Shown one piece after another: positions 34,050 to 45,717 of a DNA stretch of 64,000 nt; within the stretch, counting starts at the first letter, position 1, and every line of letters begins with the position of its first letter. A model generated the notes under the pieces. The model was not told the origin of the DNA. It worked only from the letters and a program-made list of their open reading frames with translations, and made no database searches. The translations under genes and the position numbers were made by a program. This DNA comes from Terebella lapidaria (lineage: Eukaryota > Annelida > Polychaeta > Terebellida > Terebellidae), in contig OX424560.1 of assembly GCA_949152475.1 (NCBI GenBank), forward strand, positions 43,292,719 to 43,356,718, read 5' to 3'.

Positions 34050-34765
34050 TCATTCCCCGGTTCTAATATTCAATTCCAGGTTTTAATATTTAATTCCTGG
34101 TTTTAACGTAGTCCGCTACAATCAGTGAGGTATCGAATTTAGAGTCAAAATTTGAAAGTTATTCCTTGAATATTATCTCATAAAAATGACTTATTTTTAT
34201 AGAGTAACTGATCAGCATCCTAATAATGAAAAGAAAATAGGGGGTCACCGTGCTGGTTCCTTCGACATATTCGATCGAAATCACAAACATTCACCTAAAA
34301 TGACTTAAATTATGATATTTTTGCACATTTTTTCGTCCATATTCACATCTTGCATCGTGTTTTCTATGCGAACGGAAACGGTAACCCCTTATTTTCTTTT
34401 CAGTTTTAGGATGCTGATCAGTTACTCTATAAAATATGTCATTTTGAAGCTCTAGAATATGTTGATACAGTTATTTATTTAAAAAACTCTTTGGCCCCCT
34501 CCCCTCACCGTTTGGAGCGGACTACCTTTATTCCATGCTCGATTATTTAATTCTCCGTTTGAATATTTAATTCTGGGTTTTGAACACTTAATTCCAGGTT
34601 TGAACATTTATTTCTCAGTTTTAATACTTAATTCCGGGTTTTAATATTTAATTCCGAGTTCCAGATTTGAATATTTAATTCCGGGTTTGAACATTTATTT
34701 CCAGGTTTTAGTGTTTATTTCCCATTTTAAACATTTAATTCCAGATTTTAATATCTATATCCGGT
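34050..34765 (+). repeat. ATTTAATTCCGGGTTTTAAT minisatellite, split by a MITE
   Basis: Units of about 20-22 bp (TTTAATATTTAATTCC(G/A)GG) run from about 34,058 to 34,106 and resume from 34,531 to about 34,760. The array was one block before the MITE at 34,107-34,526 inserted. Confidence 0.85.
34107..34526 (+). mobile_element. TTAA-targeting MITE, copy 1 (420 bp)
   Basis: The ends (C/G)GTAGTCCGCT and AGCGGACTACC are inverted. The left flank is TTAA (34,103-34,106) and the right is TTTA, one change from TTAA. The interior includes GTAACTGATCAGCATCCTAA near both ends in opposite sense, so the subterminal parts are also inverted. TTAA duplication is typical of piggyBac and Kolobok elements. A second copy lies in opposite orientation at 41,914-42,336. 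Confidence 0.8.
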
Positions 34766-34769
34766 TGTC

Positions 34770-34885
34770 TATTTGTATGGTCTGTTGTCTGATATTGTGC
34801 GTTGTCTTGTTTTTTGTCTTGTTTTAGTATTATTTTATTATTATCCATGTATCTCCTTTTGGAGGCTGAATAAATAAATTATTTC
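34770..34885 (+). repeat. Possible LINE/SINE 3' tail
   Basis: The segment ATCCATGTATCTCCTTTTGG then AGGCTGAATAAATAAATT looks like the short tandem tail of a non-LTR retroelement (hairpin CTCCTTTTGGAG plus AATAAATAAA). It sits exactly between the minisatellite and family A satellite. No coding part remains. Confidence 0.4.
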
Positions 34886-36330
34886 AAGGTCAAAGGTCAA
34901 ATTCAATTTCATGACAATATTCAGTATATTTCATGTCCTACATGTACAATTAATGTTCACAATTGATTCCTAACCTGGAAAGTCGATAATAAGCGAGATA
35001 TTAGCTATTTTGTCCTGTGACCTTGAAAATTAGATCTATAATAATTTATAATCTTGGGCTAGTTTTATAATATATAAAATTAGCCCAAGGGCTAAGAAAG
35101 GTTACCGGACAATGTCTATTATAGATATTAGCCTTTTGTCCTGTGACCTTGAAAATAAGGTCATTGGTCAATTCAGGGTCACGGGATTTTCAGCATATAT
35201 CATTTCTAGTATGTCCACCATTGATTTCTAAGCTGTAAAGTCGATAATAAGTGATATATTAGCCATTTTATGATCTGGCCTTGAAAATGAGGTTAAAGGT
35301 CAAATTCAAAGTCACCAAAATATCCAGCATATATCATTTCCTATATGTTCACTATGGATTTCTAAGCTGTGAAGTCGATAATGAGCGAGATATTAGCCAT
35401 TTTGTGCTCTAACCTTGAAAATAAGTTCAAAGTCAATTTGAAGGTCATCAAAATGTTCAGTGTATATCATTTTCCATGCGTCCAAAATTGGTTCCGAAGC
35501 TATAAATCAACGGAGGAACAAGATATCAGCCATTTCGTCCTTTGATCTTGAAAATAAGGTCAAATTCAAAGTCATGGCAATATTCAGCATATATCATTTG
35601 CTATATGTTCACAATTAATTCCTAAGCTGTAAGTGAGATATTAGTCATTCTGTCCTGTGACCTTGGAATTTAGGTCAAATGTCAAATTCAAGGTCATGGG
35701 AATAATCTGTATATATCATTTTCTATACGTGCTCAATTGATTGCAAAGTTGTAAGGTCGATAATATTAGCCATTTTGTGATCGAGATATTAGCCATTTTG
35801 TGCTTTGACCTTGAAAATGAGGTCAAAGGTCAAATCAGAGGTCATGACAATACTCAGCATTTATCATTTATCATATATTCACAACTGATTCCCAAGCTGT
35901 AAAGTTGATAATAAGCGAGATATTAGCAACTTTATGCTCTGACCTAGAAAATGAGGTCAAAGGTCAAGTTCAAGGTCATGACAAGATTCAGTATATATCA
36001 TTTCCTAAATGTGCACAATTGATTCCTAAGCTGTAAAGTCAGTAATAAGCGACATATTAGCCATTTTTTTCTCTGTCTTTGGAAACGAGGTCAAAGGTCA
36101 AGTTCAAGGTCATGACAATATTTAGCATATATCACTTCCTATATGTCCCACTTGATTTGTAAGCTGTAAAGTTGATAATAAGCAAGATTTTAGCCATTTA
36201 GTGCTCTGACCTCAAAAATGAGGTCGAAGGTCAAATTCAAGGTCACGACAATATTCAGCATATATCATTTCCTATATGTCCACAATTGATTCCTAGTCTC
36301 TAATCACAATTTCAAGTGAGATATCAGCAA
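34886..36330 (-). repeat. Family A satellite array, minus orientation
   Basis: About eleven units run in the sense opposite to 1-6,690. Perfect AGGTCAAAGGTCA motifs are at 35,820-35,832, 35,954-35,966 and 36,088-36,100. An internal family A end (TTAGCCCAAGGGCTAAGAAA, GGTTACCGGACAATG) lies at 35,078-35,115. Non-coding. Confidence 0.9.
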
Positions 36331-36943
36331 TAATGTGTCGCATTATTCAGTATAGGAGAATTTAACATGGGAAAGTACTGTTTGGGCCAAAATGGCCCAC
36401 TTCGAGCGATTCAAGCGCAATAAAACTTATACACATCACAGGAGTACATATAAGGAGTGTTATGTGTCAAAAAGAAAAAAAAAATACTGAACAGATTTTG
36501 AGAAAATGGCCGCCAAAGTCCAAAATCAGGCATTTTTTGTCGAAAACGGCCGCCATTTTGAAAAAAACGCGAAAATCTGAAAACTTAAAAATTCTTTCTT
36601 GGAATATTTTCAGAGTGTTTTTGTGCAAAATTTCAGAAAGATTCGACCGTAAACTTTAAAGATAAAAATGTGAACGGACGACGGACGAACGTGCGAACGG
36701 ATGGGCGTTACGGGCAGACCCAATGTTAAATTTCCTATCTTAACTTTCCCCGTAAGTCCTGAAAAAATCCCCATAAAACCGCACTTTTGGCTTAAACTGT
36801 GGTTGTGGGGCGTTTTCAGCTTTATTCCCCCTAAGAAATCCCCGTAAACCCTTCTGGTATGCCCGGACGGACGGACGGACGACGTACGCAACGCCACGGC
36901 AATAGGTTATCGGACCAAAGGTCCGGTAACCGATTATGTAGAT
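35074..36943 (-). mobile_element. Family A element copy with both ends, minus
   Basis: On the minus strand it starts GGTTACCGGACCTTTGGTCC at 36,943, continues through GCGTTGCGTACGTCGTCCG and (TCCG)n, the internal AAATGGCGGCC section and satellite units, and ends ATTGTCCGGTAACC with TTAGCCCTTGGGCTAA at about 35,074. An inserted or diverged stretch (36,690-36,855; CCTGAAAAAATCCCC) is unlike the other copies. Confidence 0.6.
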
Positions 36944-37019
36944 GTTCTGTATCTTCGGCGTATAATAGTTCTATTTGATAGGAGTTCGATATATCCAGTC
37001 AACTATGCACATTATTTTA

Positions 37020-37580
37020 AATATATTCGGATTTTTCTAACTCGTTTACACTATTTTCCGCTAATATCTTTGTGATGCTAAACGCTATCGTTCTATAACT
37101 TGGCATGCTTCACCTGGGAGTCAAGCGGCAATTTTCTACAAGATTTCAGACAGCTATCGCGAAAAGTGAAAAAGTTGGCAATCTACCTCAATCTGAAATT
37201 TCAGTCCCAAACGGGATCTCAAGAATCTGAGAATATTCGAGGAACTGGTCCTGTTTACATGCATCAGGATTCGAAATATTCTTGTAACTTTGAACCAGAA
37301 GATACACTGGGGGTGTATGCTACACAAGCATGTTGATTTTGAATTATTGCTCCGCTACAAAACCGAGCAAATGCACAAAATTGTGTGCAGGCCCAAAAAT
37401 AAATATTAGGGCTAAATTTAACATTGGGGTAGATTGCCAACTTTTTCAATTTTCGCGATAGCTGTCTGACATTTGGTAGAAAATTGCTGTTTGACTCCCA
37501 GATGAAGTATGCCAAGTTTTAGAACGATAGCGTTTAGCATTACAAAAACAGTGTAAACGAGTTAGAAAAATCGGAGTATA
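37020..37580. repeat. Fold-back element with arms of about 170 bp
   Basis: Left arm 37,025-37,200 (TTTTTCTAACTCGTTTACAC, GCTAAACGCTATCGTTCTA, ACTTGGCATGCTTC, AGCTATCGCGAAAAGTG) is repeated in reverse complement at 37,425-37,580. The two ORFs of 78 and 83 residues are the same sequence read from each arm. No target duplication is clear. Confidence 0.8.
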
Positions 37581-37599
37581 CATCAAAATTTAGAAACGG

Positions 37600-38254
37600 A
37601 TCTTCACGGTGTGATATTATTTAATCTGTGATCATATCTAACGGTCGGTGAAGATGAATGAGGCTGGGTTGCAGAAACGACAAGCATTTATTGTGGACGA
37701 ACTCAACGATAAAGGCCGCCTGGGTGGGTGGGTAGGGAGCTTTACAAAAGAGATGTGTGCAGGGCGCTGCCAAAGTCAGGAATGAGGCAAGTGATACAAC
37801 AAACAGTGACCTGGATCTGATCCGGGTCATAAAGAACAGATGACCATTATATCCGGAACTGGAACCTCACTGAGTCTCTCACAGCAACACATCAAAAACA
37901 TATAAAGTAGTCATGAACGCAGCAAAAAAGGGAAGGCATTTATAATACAATAACCCGTTATTTTTCACATAAAAATAGTCTTGAAACGGGAACTCTGCAT
38001 ATCCGTATATGCCTGCTTATATTTCGATGATTAAGTAATGAAACATGAAATACTAGCTTTGTGTATGCATCATGAAAGATACCAATCAATTGTGATTATA
38101 ATAACATGAGGCACTTCTGTGATAGAAACCCTTTGTAGTGATGTTGGAGGACATAAGGCTGCGGGGGAGGAGAGGGATAATCGGACTTGCTACTTTTCTT
38201 TGCGGGGGGGGGGGGGGGGGGGGGGCTGTTTTACAACTGATTCAAGCCAAATAT
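37600..38254. other. Unassigned stretch with poly-G run
   Basis: Nothing recognisable except a run of about 20 G at 38,206-38,225, a site prone to sequencing error. Confidence 0.5.
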
Positions 38255-40622
38255 AACTAGACGTCAAGGCCTGAAGATGCCTTGGGGCATTTCGTGTGAG
38301 TTCTATTCCTACCTAACATTTACCTAAGAGACCGCGTCTAGAACCATAATGACTCTGAATCTGTCCGTGGTCAAAGTTTAAGTGACATACCCCGTCCTTA
38401 GGCATCTTTGCGTTTCGCTCTACGACGGACCGTTTCTGAGATATGGCAAACAGGAAGTGCTGAGTCGGCAAAAAAAAATTCGACACCAGAAGTCGTCTCG
38501 ATGCAAGATACCCTCTAGACTAGTTATTCTAGTGCCAGGAGGCCGGAATTGAGCTCCGTTTCGCTCTACGACGCACCATTTCCGAGATACGGCCAAACAG
38601 GAAGTGCGGAGTCGGCGAAAATAAATTCGACACTAGGGGTCGTCTCGACCGAAAATACCCACTAGACTAGTTTGGCTAGTGCCATAAGGCCGGAATTGAG
38701 CTCCGTTTCGCTCTACGACGCACCGTTTCCGAGATACGGCCAAACAGGAAGTGCCGAGTCGGCAAAAAAAAAAAATCGACACCAGGGGTCATTTTGACCC
38801 AAGATACCCCTAGACTAGTTTCTCTAATGCCAGGAGGCTGAAATTGAGCTCCGTTTCGCTCTACGACTCACCATTTCCGAGATACGACCAAACAGGAAGT
38901 GCCGAGTCGGAGAAAATAAATTCGACACCAGGGGTGGTCTTGACCCAAAATACCCACTAGACTAGTTTGTCTAGTGCCAGAAGGCCGGAATTGAGCTCCG
39001 TATCCCTGTATGATGCACAGTTTCCGAGATACGGCCAAACAGGAAGTGCCGATTCAGCGAAAAAAAAATTGACACCTGGGGTTGTCTCGACCCAAAATAC
39101 CCATAAGCCTAGTTTGTCTAGTGCCAGAAGGCCGGAATTGAGCTCCGTTTCGCTCTACGACGCACCATTTCCGAGATACGGCCAAACAGGAAGTGCCGAG
39201 TCGGCGAAAATAAATTTGACACTAGGGGTCGTCTCGACTCAAAATACCCACTAGACTAGTTTATCTAGTGCCAGGAGGCCGGAATTGAGCTCCGTTTCGC
39301 TCTACGACGCACCGTTTCCGAGATACGGCCAAACAGGAAGTGCCGAGTCGGCGAAAAAAAATTCGACACCAGGGGTCGTCTCGACCCAAGATACACACTA
39401 GACTAGTTTGACTAGTGCCAAGAGGCCGAAATTGAGCTCCGTTTCTCTCTACGACGCACCGTTTCCGAGATACGGCCAAACAGAAAGTGCCGAGTCCGCG
39501 AGAAAAAAATTCGACACCAGGGGTCGTCTCGACCCAAGATACACACTAGACTAGTTTGTCTAGTGCCAAAAGGCCGAAATTGAGCTCCGTTTCGCTCTAC
39601 GACGCACCGTTTCCGAGATACGGCCAAACAGGAAGTGCCGAGTCGGCCAAAAAAAAATTCGACACCAGGGGTCGTTTCGACCCAAGATACACACTAGACT
39701 AGTTTGTCTAGTGCCAGGAGGCCGAAATTGAGCTCCGTTTCGCTCTACGACGCACCGTTTCCGAGATACAGCCAAACAGGAAGTGCCGAGTCGCCGAAAA
39801 AAAAAATCGACACCAGGGGTCGTTTCGACCCAAGATACCCTCTAGACTAGTTTGTCTAGTGCCAGGAGGCCGAAATTGAGCTCCGTTTCGCTCTACGACG
39901 CACCGTTTCCGAGATACGGCCAAACAGGAAGTGCCGAGTCGGCGAAAAAAAATTCGACACCAGGGGACGTCTCGACCCAAGATACACACTAGACTAGTTT
40001 GTCTAGTGCCAGGAGGCCGAAATTGAGCTCCGTTTCGCTCTACGACATACAGTTTCCGAGATACGGCCAAACAGGAAGTGCCGAGTCGGCAAAAAAAAAA
40101 ATCGACACCAGGGGTCGTTTCGACCCAAGATACCCCCTAGACTAGTTTGTCTAGTGCCAGGAGGCCGAAATTGAGCTCCGTTTCGCTCTACGACGCACCG
40201 TTTCCGAGATATGCATGAAAGCCTCAAGGATGAATCAGCAAAAATTCTTCCGAGCTCTAGGTCAAAGGTCGTTCGACAGAGTGATCCCAAAATCAATAGG
40301 GTTCTTCCTTGGTGGTATATGAACTCCCATGCAGAGAATACTTGCCATTGCATGAATACTTTTTGAGTTATCGATCGGAAACCAAGTCTCGAAATCAACC
40401 TTGATTTCATCCTCACGGACCTCACGGACCCCGGAGCTGCCTCCAAAACAATAGGGGTCTTCCATGTAATATTTCTGACCAGTGGTGTAAATTTGGACAA
40501 GATCCGTTCAGGCGTTCCCGAGTTATTGATCGGAAACCAAAACGGCGGAAAGTAAAAAAAAAAGAAGAAAAAAAAAAAAACCAGACAAAACCATAAGGGC
40601 ATTTCGGGCCGAAATGCCCTAA
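38255..40622 (+). mobile_element. Family B element copy 2, the most complete
   Basis: It begins AACTAGACGTCAAGGCCTGA with GATGCCTTGGGGCATTTCG. It then carries about twelve monomers of 148 bp, a unique tail (GATTTCATCCTCACGGACC, GGTTTCCGATCAATAAC), an A-rich run and the terminal palindrome GGGCATTTCGGGCC-GAAATGCCC followed by TAATT. The end CCCTAA|TT recalls the hairpin plus CTRR end of Helitrons. No Rep/helicase protein is present, so it would be non-autonomous. Confidence 0.65.
38400..40210 (+). repeat. 148-bp family B monomers (about 12)
   Basis: The monomer order is GTTTGTCTAGTGCCAGGAGG, CCGAAATTGAGCTCCG, TTTCGCTCTACGACGCACCG, TTTCCGAGATACGGCC, AACAGGAAGTGCCGAGTCGG, a poly-A of 6-12, TTCGACACCAGGGGTCGTC and TCGACCCAAGATAC. 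The frames of 71-199 residues on the minus strand are periodic translations (ETVRRRAKRSSISASWH and similar) and are not proteins. Confidence 0.9.
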
Positions 40623-41597
40623 TTACATTATTGGTCTTGAATTAATATACTATTTGCTTTTCACACACGTGAGATATGAGTGAAACACAGATACATGTAC
40701 ACATGCAATTGTTATTGAGGCATCCATATGGAAAGTCCCTTCGATCGAAAGCCCTTCGGTCATGATCCCCTCGGTGAAATGTGCTCAGTAGAAAACTGTC
40801 TAGGATCAGAACCCTTCCGGTCAAAACGCCCGTTTGTATACTAATTTTCGTGAATTATTAAATGTTAAGTATATTAAATATACGTATTAAAACGTGGCCA
40901 AAACGTTCTACCCTTGGAAACTTGCTGGGAACCATTTCCCGAGCACGTGATATCATAATCATATACGCATACATCTATTGCACAAATGCTCGACAATATA
41001 ATATGATAACACATTCCTCGTCACATGAATGAGCTGTGATTTCGTGATGTTCACAGATAGTTAGCAACTCATCTATATTTCCCACAAATTCCAATGAAGT
41101 CGCTGTTCTCCATTTTCTCTTAATTATATGCCTGTTGCTACATTTCCCCTACTACTAGGCCTACTAGGAATGGCTAGACCTGCCCATAGACACTGTGGCT
41201 TGCCACCGTTCAGTGCAGGATCAGTGGGCGGTCCCAAACAAAAAAGGGGCGGGCCTTCAGCGATCCCATAATTCCTCGATCAAATAACTTACACGATATC
41301 GAAAAAGTATGTGCAACTCGATTGTTCAACAGGTAATGGACCTTTTTACTTTCCCGCCAAATTTTCCCGAATGCTGTAATTTTCCGACCAATCACAAGTG
41401 CTCGCATTCGAGTCGTTTAACGGTCGTAAACAAAATCTTTGTAGTAGAAATAAAGCCGATTATCACATCAAAATGTGCAGAATATGAAGTATTTTCATAA
41501 GTACAATTATCATATTGGCCATTTATGTTTATTTTATCAATCTGAAACGAAAACAGTACGCATTTCGTGAGGCGAGTTTAAACGGCCGTTTGACATA
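40623..41597. other. Unassigned stretch, promoter-like pieces near 41.2-41.4 kb
   Basis: No gene is recognised. GGGGCGGGCC at 41,246 and GACCAATCAC at 41,388 are a GC-box-like and a CCAAT-like motif, lying 200-350 bp upstream of the ORF at 41,598. This is suggestive but not evidence of a promoter. Confidence 0.3.
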
Positions 41598-41897
41598 ATG
41601 CTAAAACCACGTGCGCATGGCGCGTGCAATCTTGAGAAGAAACTGGTCAACAGGCTATCCTCCGTGGAACCCAGTTACCGTAATGCAGCACCACGTACGG
41701 TCAACACGATATATATGTTTGCAAGTTATCGTAAATTTAATACGAAGGAGCTAGTTCTTCACGTTAAAGTGTACAGTATTCCACCTGGCGTGAGACAGAG
41801 CATGAGAAGAGGTAACTATGGCAATGATCGAAGTTGGGTTGTACCACAGATTCATCCACGCTATCATTACATGGGCCTAGATCTATATCGGACATAA
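41598..41897 (+). CDS. Uncharacterised ORF of 99 residues
   Basis: An ATG-initiated frame begins MLKPRAHGACNLEKK and ends RYHYMGLDLYRT. It is not in a repeat I can identify, and it ends just before the MITE at 41,914. No signal peptide, membrane segment or family motif is visible. It could be a real small gene, a terminal exon or chance; the composition (RKFNTKELVLHVKVYSIPPG) is at least protein-like. Confidence 0.2.
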   Translation: MLKPRAHGACNLEKKLVNRLSSVEPSYRNAAPRTVNTIYMFASYRKFNTKELVLHVKVYSIPPGVRQSMRRGNYGNDRSWVVPQIHPRYHYMGLDLYRT

Positions 41898-41913
41898 AAT
41901 TTACCTACTTTAA

Positions 41914-42336
41914 GGTAGTCCGCTCCAAACAGTGAGGGGAGGGGGTCAAAGAGTTTTTTTAAAATAAATAACTGTATCAACATAATCTAGAACTTCAAAA
42001 TGACATATTTTATGGAGTAATTGATCAGCATCCTAAAACTGAAAAGAAAATTAGGGGGTCACCGTATCCGTTCGCATGGAAAATACGATGCAAGATGTGA
42101 ATATGGACAAAAAAAATGTGCAAAAATGCCAAAATTTATGTAATTTTAGGTAAATGTTTTTTTTATTTTGATCGAATATGTCGAAGAAACCAGCACGGTG
42201 ACCCCCTATTTTCTTTTCAGTATTAGGATGCTGATCAGTTACTCTATAAAATTAGGTCATTTTGAAAAGATAATATTCAAGAAATAACTTTTAAATTTTG
42301 ACTCAATGTTTACCTCAATGTTTGTAGCGGACTACT
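41914..42336 (-). mobile_element. TTAA-targeting MITE, copy 2 (423 bp)
   Basis: Same family as 34,107-34,526, in the opposite orientation. It starts GGTAGTCCGCTCCAAAC and ends GTAGCGGACTACT. TTAA flanks both sides (41,910-41,913 and 42,337-42,340), a perfect target duplication. Confidence 0.9.
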
Positions 42337-42340
42337 TTAA

Positions 42341-43780
42341 CATATATAGATAGGCTTTTCCAAGATATTACAGTTAATGAATCAAGTGAATGCACAATGG
42401 AATGAAAATATTCACAAATGAGTATTATAATCTATTTATTTTTGCGAATTTGCTAGACAAATAAGTAAATTTACGGCAACAGTGTACAATTCTGCATACA
42501 CTGACTTTTTCCTCCGAATTATCTTCATGTGATATGCAACCTCGCTCTCGATTCCATTTTCGGAAAGCAGGGAATGCCTTTATGCTTAAAATAGATGAAA
42601 AAATTGGACTTCACTGATAACAAGCTCGCGCAATTAAGTAATTCCTAAACCCGTCCGACATTCGACACCTTGACCCTATTAGAGACCGGCTTTGGCTGCT
42701 CAAACATCACCGCATCGTGGGTCTGGATACTAATGCCATGTTATAATTGCTGATACAAACTGGGAAATGTACTCAATGTGGAATTTTAAGGTTAATTTGG
42801 GCATTTGTTTACATTCGAGTTTGATGGATACATTTCGTTTGTTTATAAACAACATAGCACCAAGTGTGCTGTAGCTTACCGGCAATCATGAGAATTGCAT
42901 AGAATATTGATTTTCCAACATATAAATTGTTACACTAATGTTAAAATCTAGGGGCCTATTGTTAAACATGTTCATAAATGTTGCTAAAAATAATTTCTGT
43001 ATGGACTATAGCGATAGCTTTTATTCACAAAAGGCCAATGGGGTACCTGCAGATGTCATGTGCTTTTGGGGCTTTAAAACAGTCTATTATGCCCAAGAAG
43101 TACAAAAACGTCATGTCCATTGTCTGCATTATGCAAAAACAAACATGACAAAAATTTAATGTAATATTATTACGTTTTTGTATGTATTTGGCACAATAGA
43201 CTGTTTCTATGGTTCATCTATACCCGAATTACATGGTGGCGATCCTGGTGGCAAACAGTAACCCCATTAGCCGATGTGCATCACGTTACACGGTTCAAGT
43301 GACAAGTACATTATATACATGTGTAGCGTTTTGAGGTAGTGGTGTTGGATGTTTGGTTTCTGTTATCTCTTATGTTGCTACAGATCCCGAATTCGGGAAC
43401 CACACTCTTGAAGATTTAGAGTTTGTGTGATCGTATATTCTTTCGACCTAAGGACCTCTCGTTGTGTTCTATAAAGTCCCGAGAGCGGTTTGAACTAAGC
43501 AAGCCACCAGGTTCGCTTCAAGAGGTGGCAGAGTATTTTCGGCGCACTGACTACCCTTTTTCCACTTGGACTTCTATAGGTAAATCTCTATGCTTGCTAA
43601 CAAATAAGGCAAAGACGTTCAAGTTCAATCACTATTGGTTTATGTAACACACACCATCAAACACAATTTACAAAACAACCGTCATACAAAATCCATCGTA
43701 TCACACTATGCACAATTAGTGTGGATATTCCCTGTAGGTTCCTAGAGCTCTTGATCACTCCAAGGCCAAGGAGGATGGAG
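42341..43780. other. Unassigned stretch with a paralogous empty site
   Basis: Positions about 42,640-42,760, read in reverse complement, match the joined flanks of the Harbinger-like shell (25,120-25,366 in part and 28,809-28,845) without the 3.4-kb insert. Otherwise I see no gene. A frame at 43,423-43,577 (RERFELSKPPGSLQEVAEYF) ends at CTATAG|GTAAATC and could be an exon, but I do not recognise it. Confidence 0.45.
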
Positions 43781-43784
43781 GTCC

Positions 43785-44160
43785 GTCACAGTGAACGAGC
43801 GTGGGCTACTCGGCTGCGGGCGTGCACCTGGTGTCAAGGGCTGAGGCCCCAAGCGGCTGATGTCACGATGCCCAAGCTGGCGGCGGGCGTTGCCCCTAGC
43901 TGGCTGTGGGCGTGGCCCCCAGCTGGCAGAGGGCGTGGGCCCCAAGATGGCTGAGTGTGCGGCCCTAAGCTGGCTGCGGGCGTGGCCCCTAGCTGGCTGT
44001 GGCGTGGTCCCTAGCTGGCTGAGGGCGTGGGCCCCAAGATGGCTGAGGGCGCGGCCCTAAGCAGGCTGCGGGCGTGACCCCTAGCTGGCTGTGGGCGTGA
44101 GGCTCAAGATAGCTGAGGGCGCAGCCCTAAGCTGGCTGCGGGCGTGACCTGGTCAAGGCA
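43785..44160 (+). repeat. GC-rich minisatellite, about 30 bp units
   Basis: About a dozen units of GGCTG(C/T)GGGCGTGGCCCC, TAGCT and GGCCCCAAGATGGCTGAG form a GC-rich block in otherwise AT-rich DNA. The ORFs on both strands (for example RPQPARGNARRQLGHR) are periodic and fortuitous. Confidence 0.85.
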
Positions 44161-44452
44161 GGGTGCCCTCAGGTCGTACTGCGCCTATTCTAGCCTCCCG
44201 ACTGGATGTCCCGGTCAACCAACTCACTCCCGTCTTGATGATACCGCTCAGAGTAGATGATGCGGTCCCCAGGGCACTGCTGACTTGTCCCACTGCAGAC
44301 GGCACTCAGGTCGCACTCACCCTGTTATCAAATGAGAATACGCTTTTCACTGGCAAGAGCAGACCAGCTGATCGGCCCTGTTTCTTCACAAGGCCGTTGA
44401 TGTCCAATCACGGTCTCGTGCTCGTCCGGGGTGATTGAACACAGTCACTCAT

Positions 44453-44639
44453 ATGACGGGAAATATTTCTCAGATATCTATACAGTCCGGAGTCGTCCCT
44501 CCAGAAAAGGCAGCGAGATTCGGTCAAAATATAACAAAGTTCATTCACTCACTCAGGCATCCATCCACACAGACTTCGTGGCAAGTGAGCTGCGAGTTTC
44601 TTTCATCCGTCGGCAAGCATTCATCAGGATATTTCGAAG
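44453..44639 (+). CDS. Exon-like ORF with a strong splice donor
   Basis: The frame MTGNISQISIQSGVVPPEKA continues through ARFGQNITKFIHSLRHPSTQ and ends SSGYFEG at CGAAG|GTAAGTAGG, a consensus donor in phase 1. The 62-residue peptide is not periodic and not in a known repeat. No domain is recognised. It would need downstream exons, which I could not identify before repeat DNA resumes at about 45,100. It may be the first coding exon of an unknown gene or a chance ORF. Confidence 0.3.
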
Positions 44640-45099
44640 GTAAGTAGGCTTTAATTCTTGGCGAGTCCGTGGCTGGACGAAGTGGCGTGATACTGCCGGC
44701 TCATGTGTCCGTGTTCCAGTTCACGCCACTGATCTTTTCCCGTGACACTGATGTTTCCCCACCCCGAATACAACCAGCAGATGACAATATTGCTTGAAAT
44801 GAGCAGCAAACTCCGAAATAGTTAATAAAATATCCCCGTCTCTTGTATGTCCTGCTGGAGGGAGTTCGAATTTCCAACGCGTAGGCCCCTGTGGTTACCC
44901 TTGGCCAGAGAGAGATGTGAAGTCTACGATGTCAATCATCCAAACTCCTTGATGGCTGCCGTGCATCCGCTTATGTACTGATGTGCGCCCGTGGCCAGCA
45001 TCTCTGCCCGTGGCGGGATTTTCGCCCACGACGAGAATCTTGTCAGCCGTTTGTTTCACATGTGTTATATATAACACGAAATCAAGTTAAATCTTGAAA
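44640..45099. other. Unassigned stretch
   Basis: GC-richer than its surroundings. A 60-residue minus ORF (44,895-45,077) contains ENPATGRDAGHGRTSVHKRM and has no known motif. Nothing else is supported. Confidence 0.4.
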
Positions 45100-45709
45100 G
45101 ATTTTTTTCGTTAATGACATATTTTCACAGACCGTCGATTCAAAGGCAACCAATCTTATACACATTACAAAGGTACTTAAGGAGAGTTTTATATATGATT
45201 TTGAGAAAATGGCCACCAAAGACAAAATTCATCGTTTTTTCGACTCATAACGAATAGTGGCTCAATTTGGGACAAAAAAACATTTTTTTCGCTGACCTGT
45301 CAAAAATTCAAGATGGACGCACACGCAGACCGGCGATTCAAGGGCAACGAAACTTATACATGTCATAGAGGCACATGAGAGGAATGTTTTGAAACAAAAA
45401 TCTCAAAACTGATCAGACCGTTTATGAGGAAAGGCCATCAAAATCCAAAATTACCCATTTTTCGTCCAAAATGGCCGCCAAATCGGCCAAAACGATTGCA
45501 TAACAAATACGAAAAAACGTCTCGGGGTATTAGCCCAAGGAATGTTTTAATAAATTTTCAGAAAATTCATCAAGCCAAAAAAATAGCTCAAGGGCTAAGA
45601 AAGGTTACCGGACAATATATATTTTAAATATTAGCCTTTTCTCCAGTGACCTTGAAATGAAGGTCATTGGGCAATTCAAAGTCACGAGAATGTTCAGCAT
45701 ATATCATTT
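45100..45709 (-). repeat. Family A element fragment
   Basis: Contains the internal AAAATGGCC(A/G)CCAAAG section twice in diverged form and an end TCAAGGGCTAAGAAAGGTTA-CCGGACAAT at about 45,584-45,617, followed by a satellite unit. Non-coding. Confidence 0.7.
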
Positions 45710-45717
45710 CTAGTATA

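Noticed and set aside
38967-40602. Series of 71-199 residue minus-strand ORFs with ISETVRRRAKRSSIS
   Set aside because: Period matches the 148-bp family B monomer exactly; these are satellite readings.
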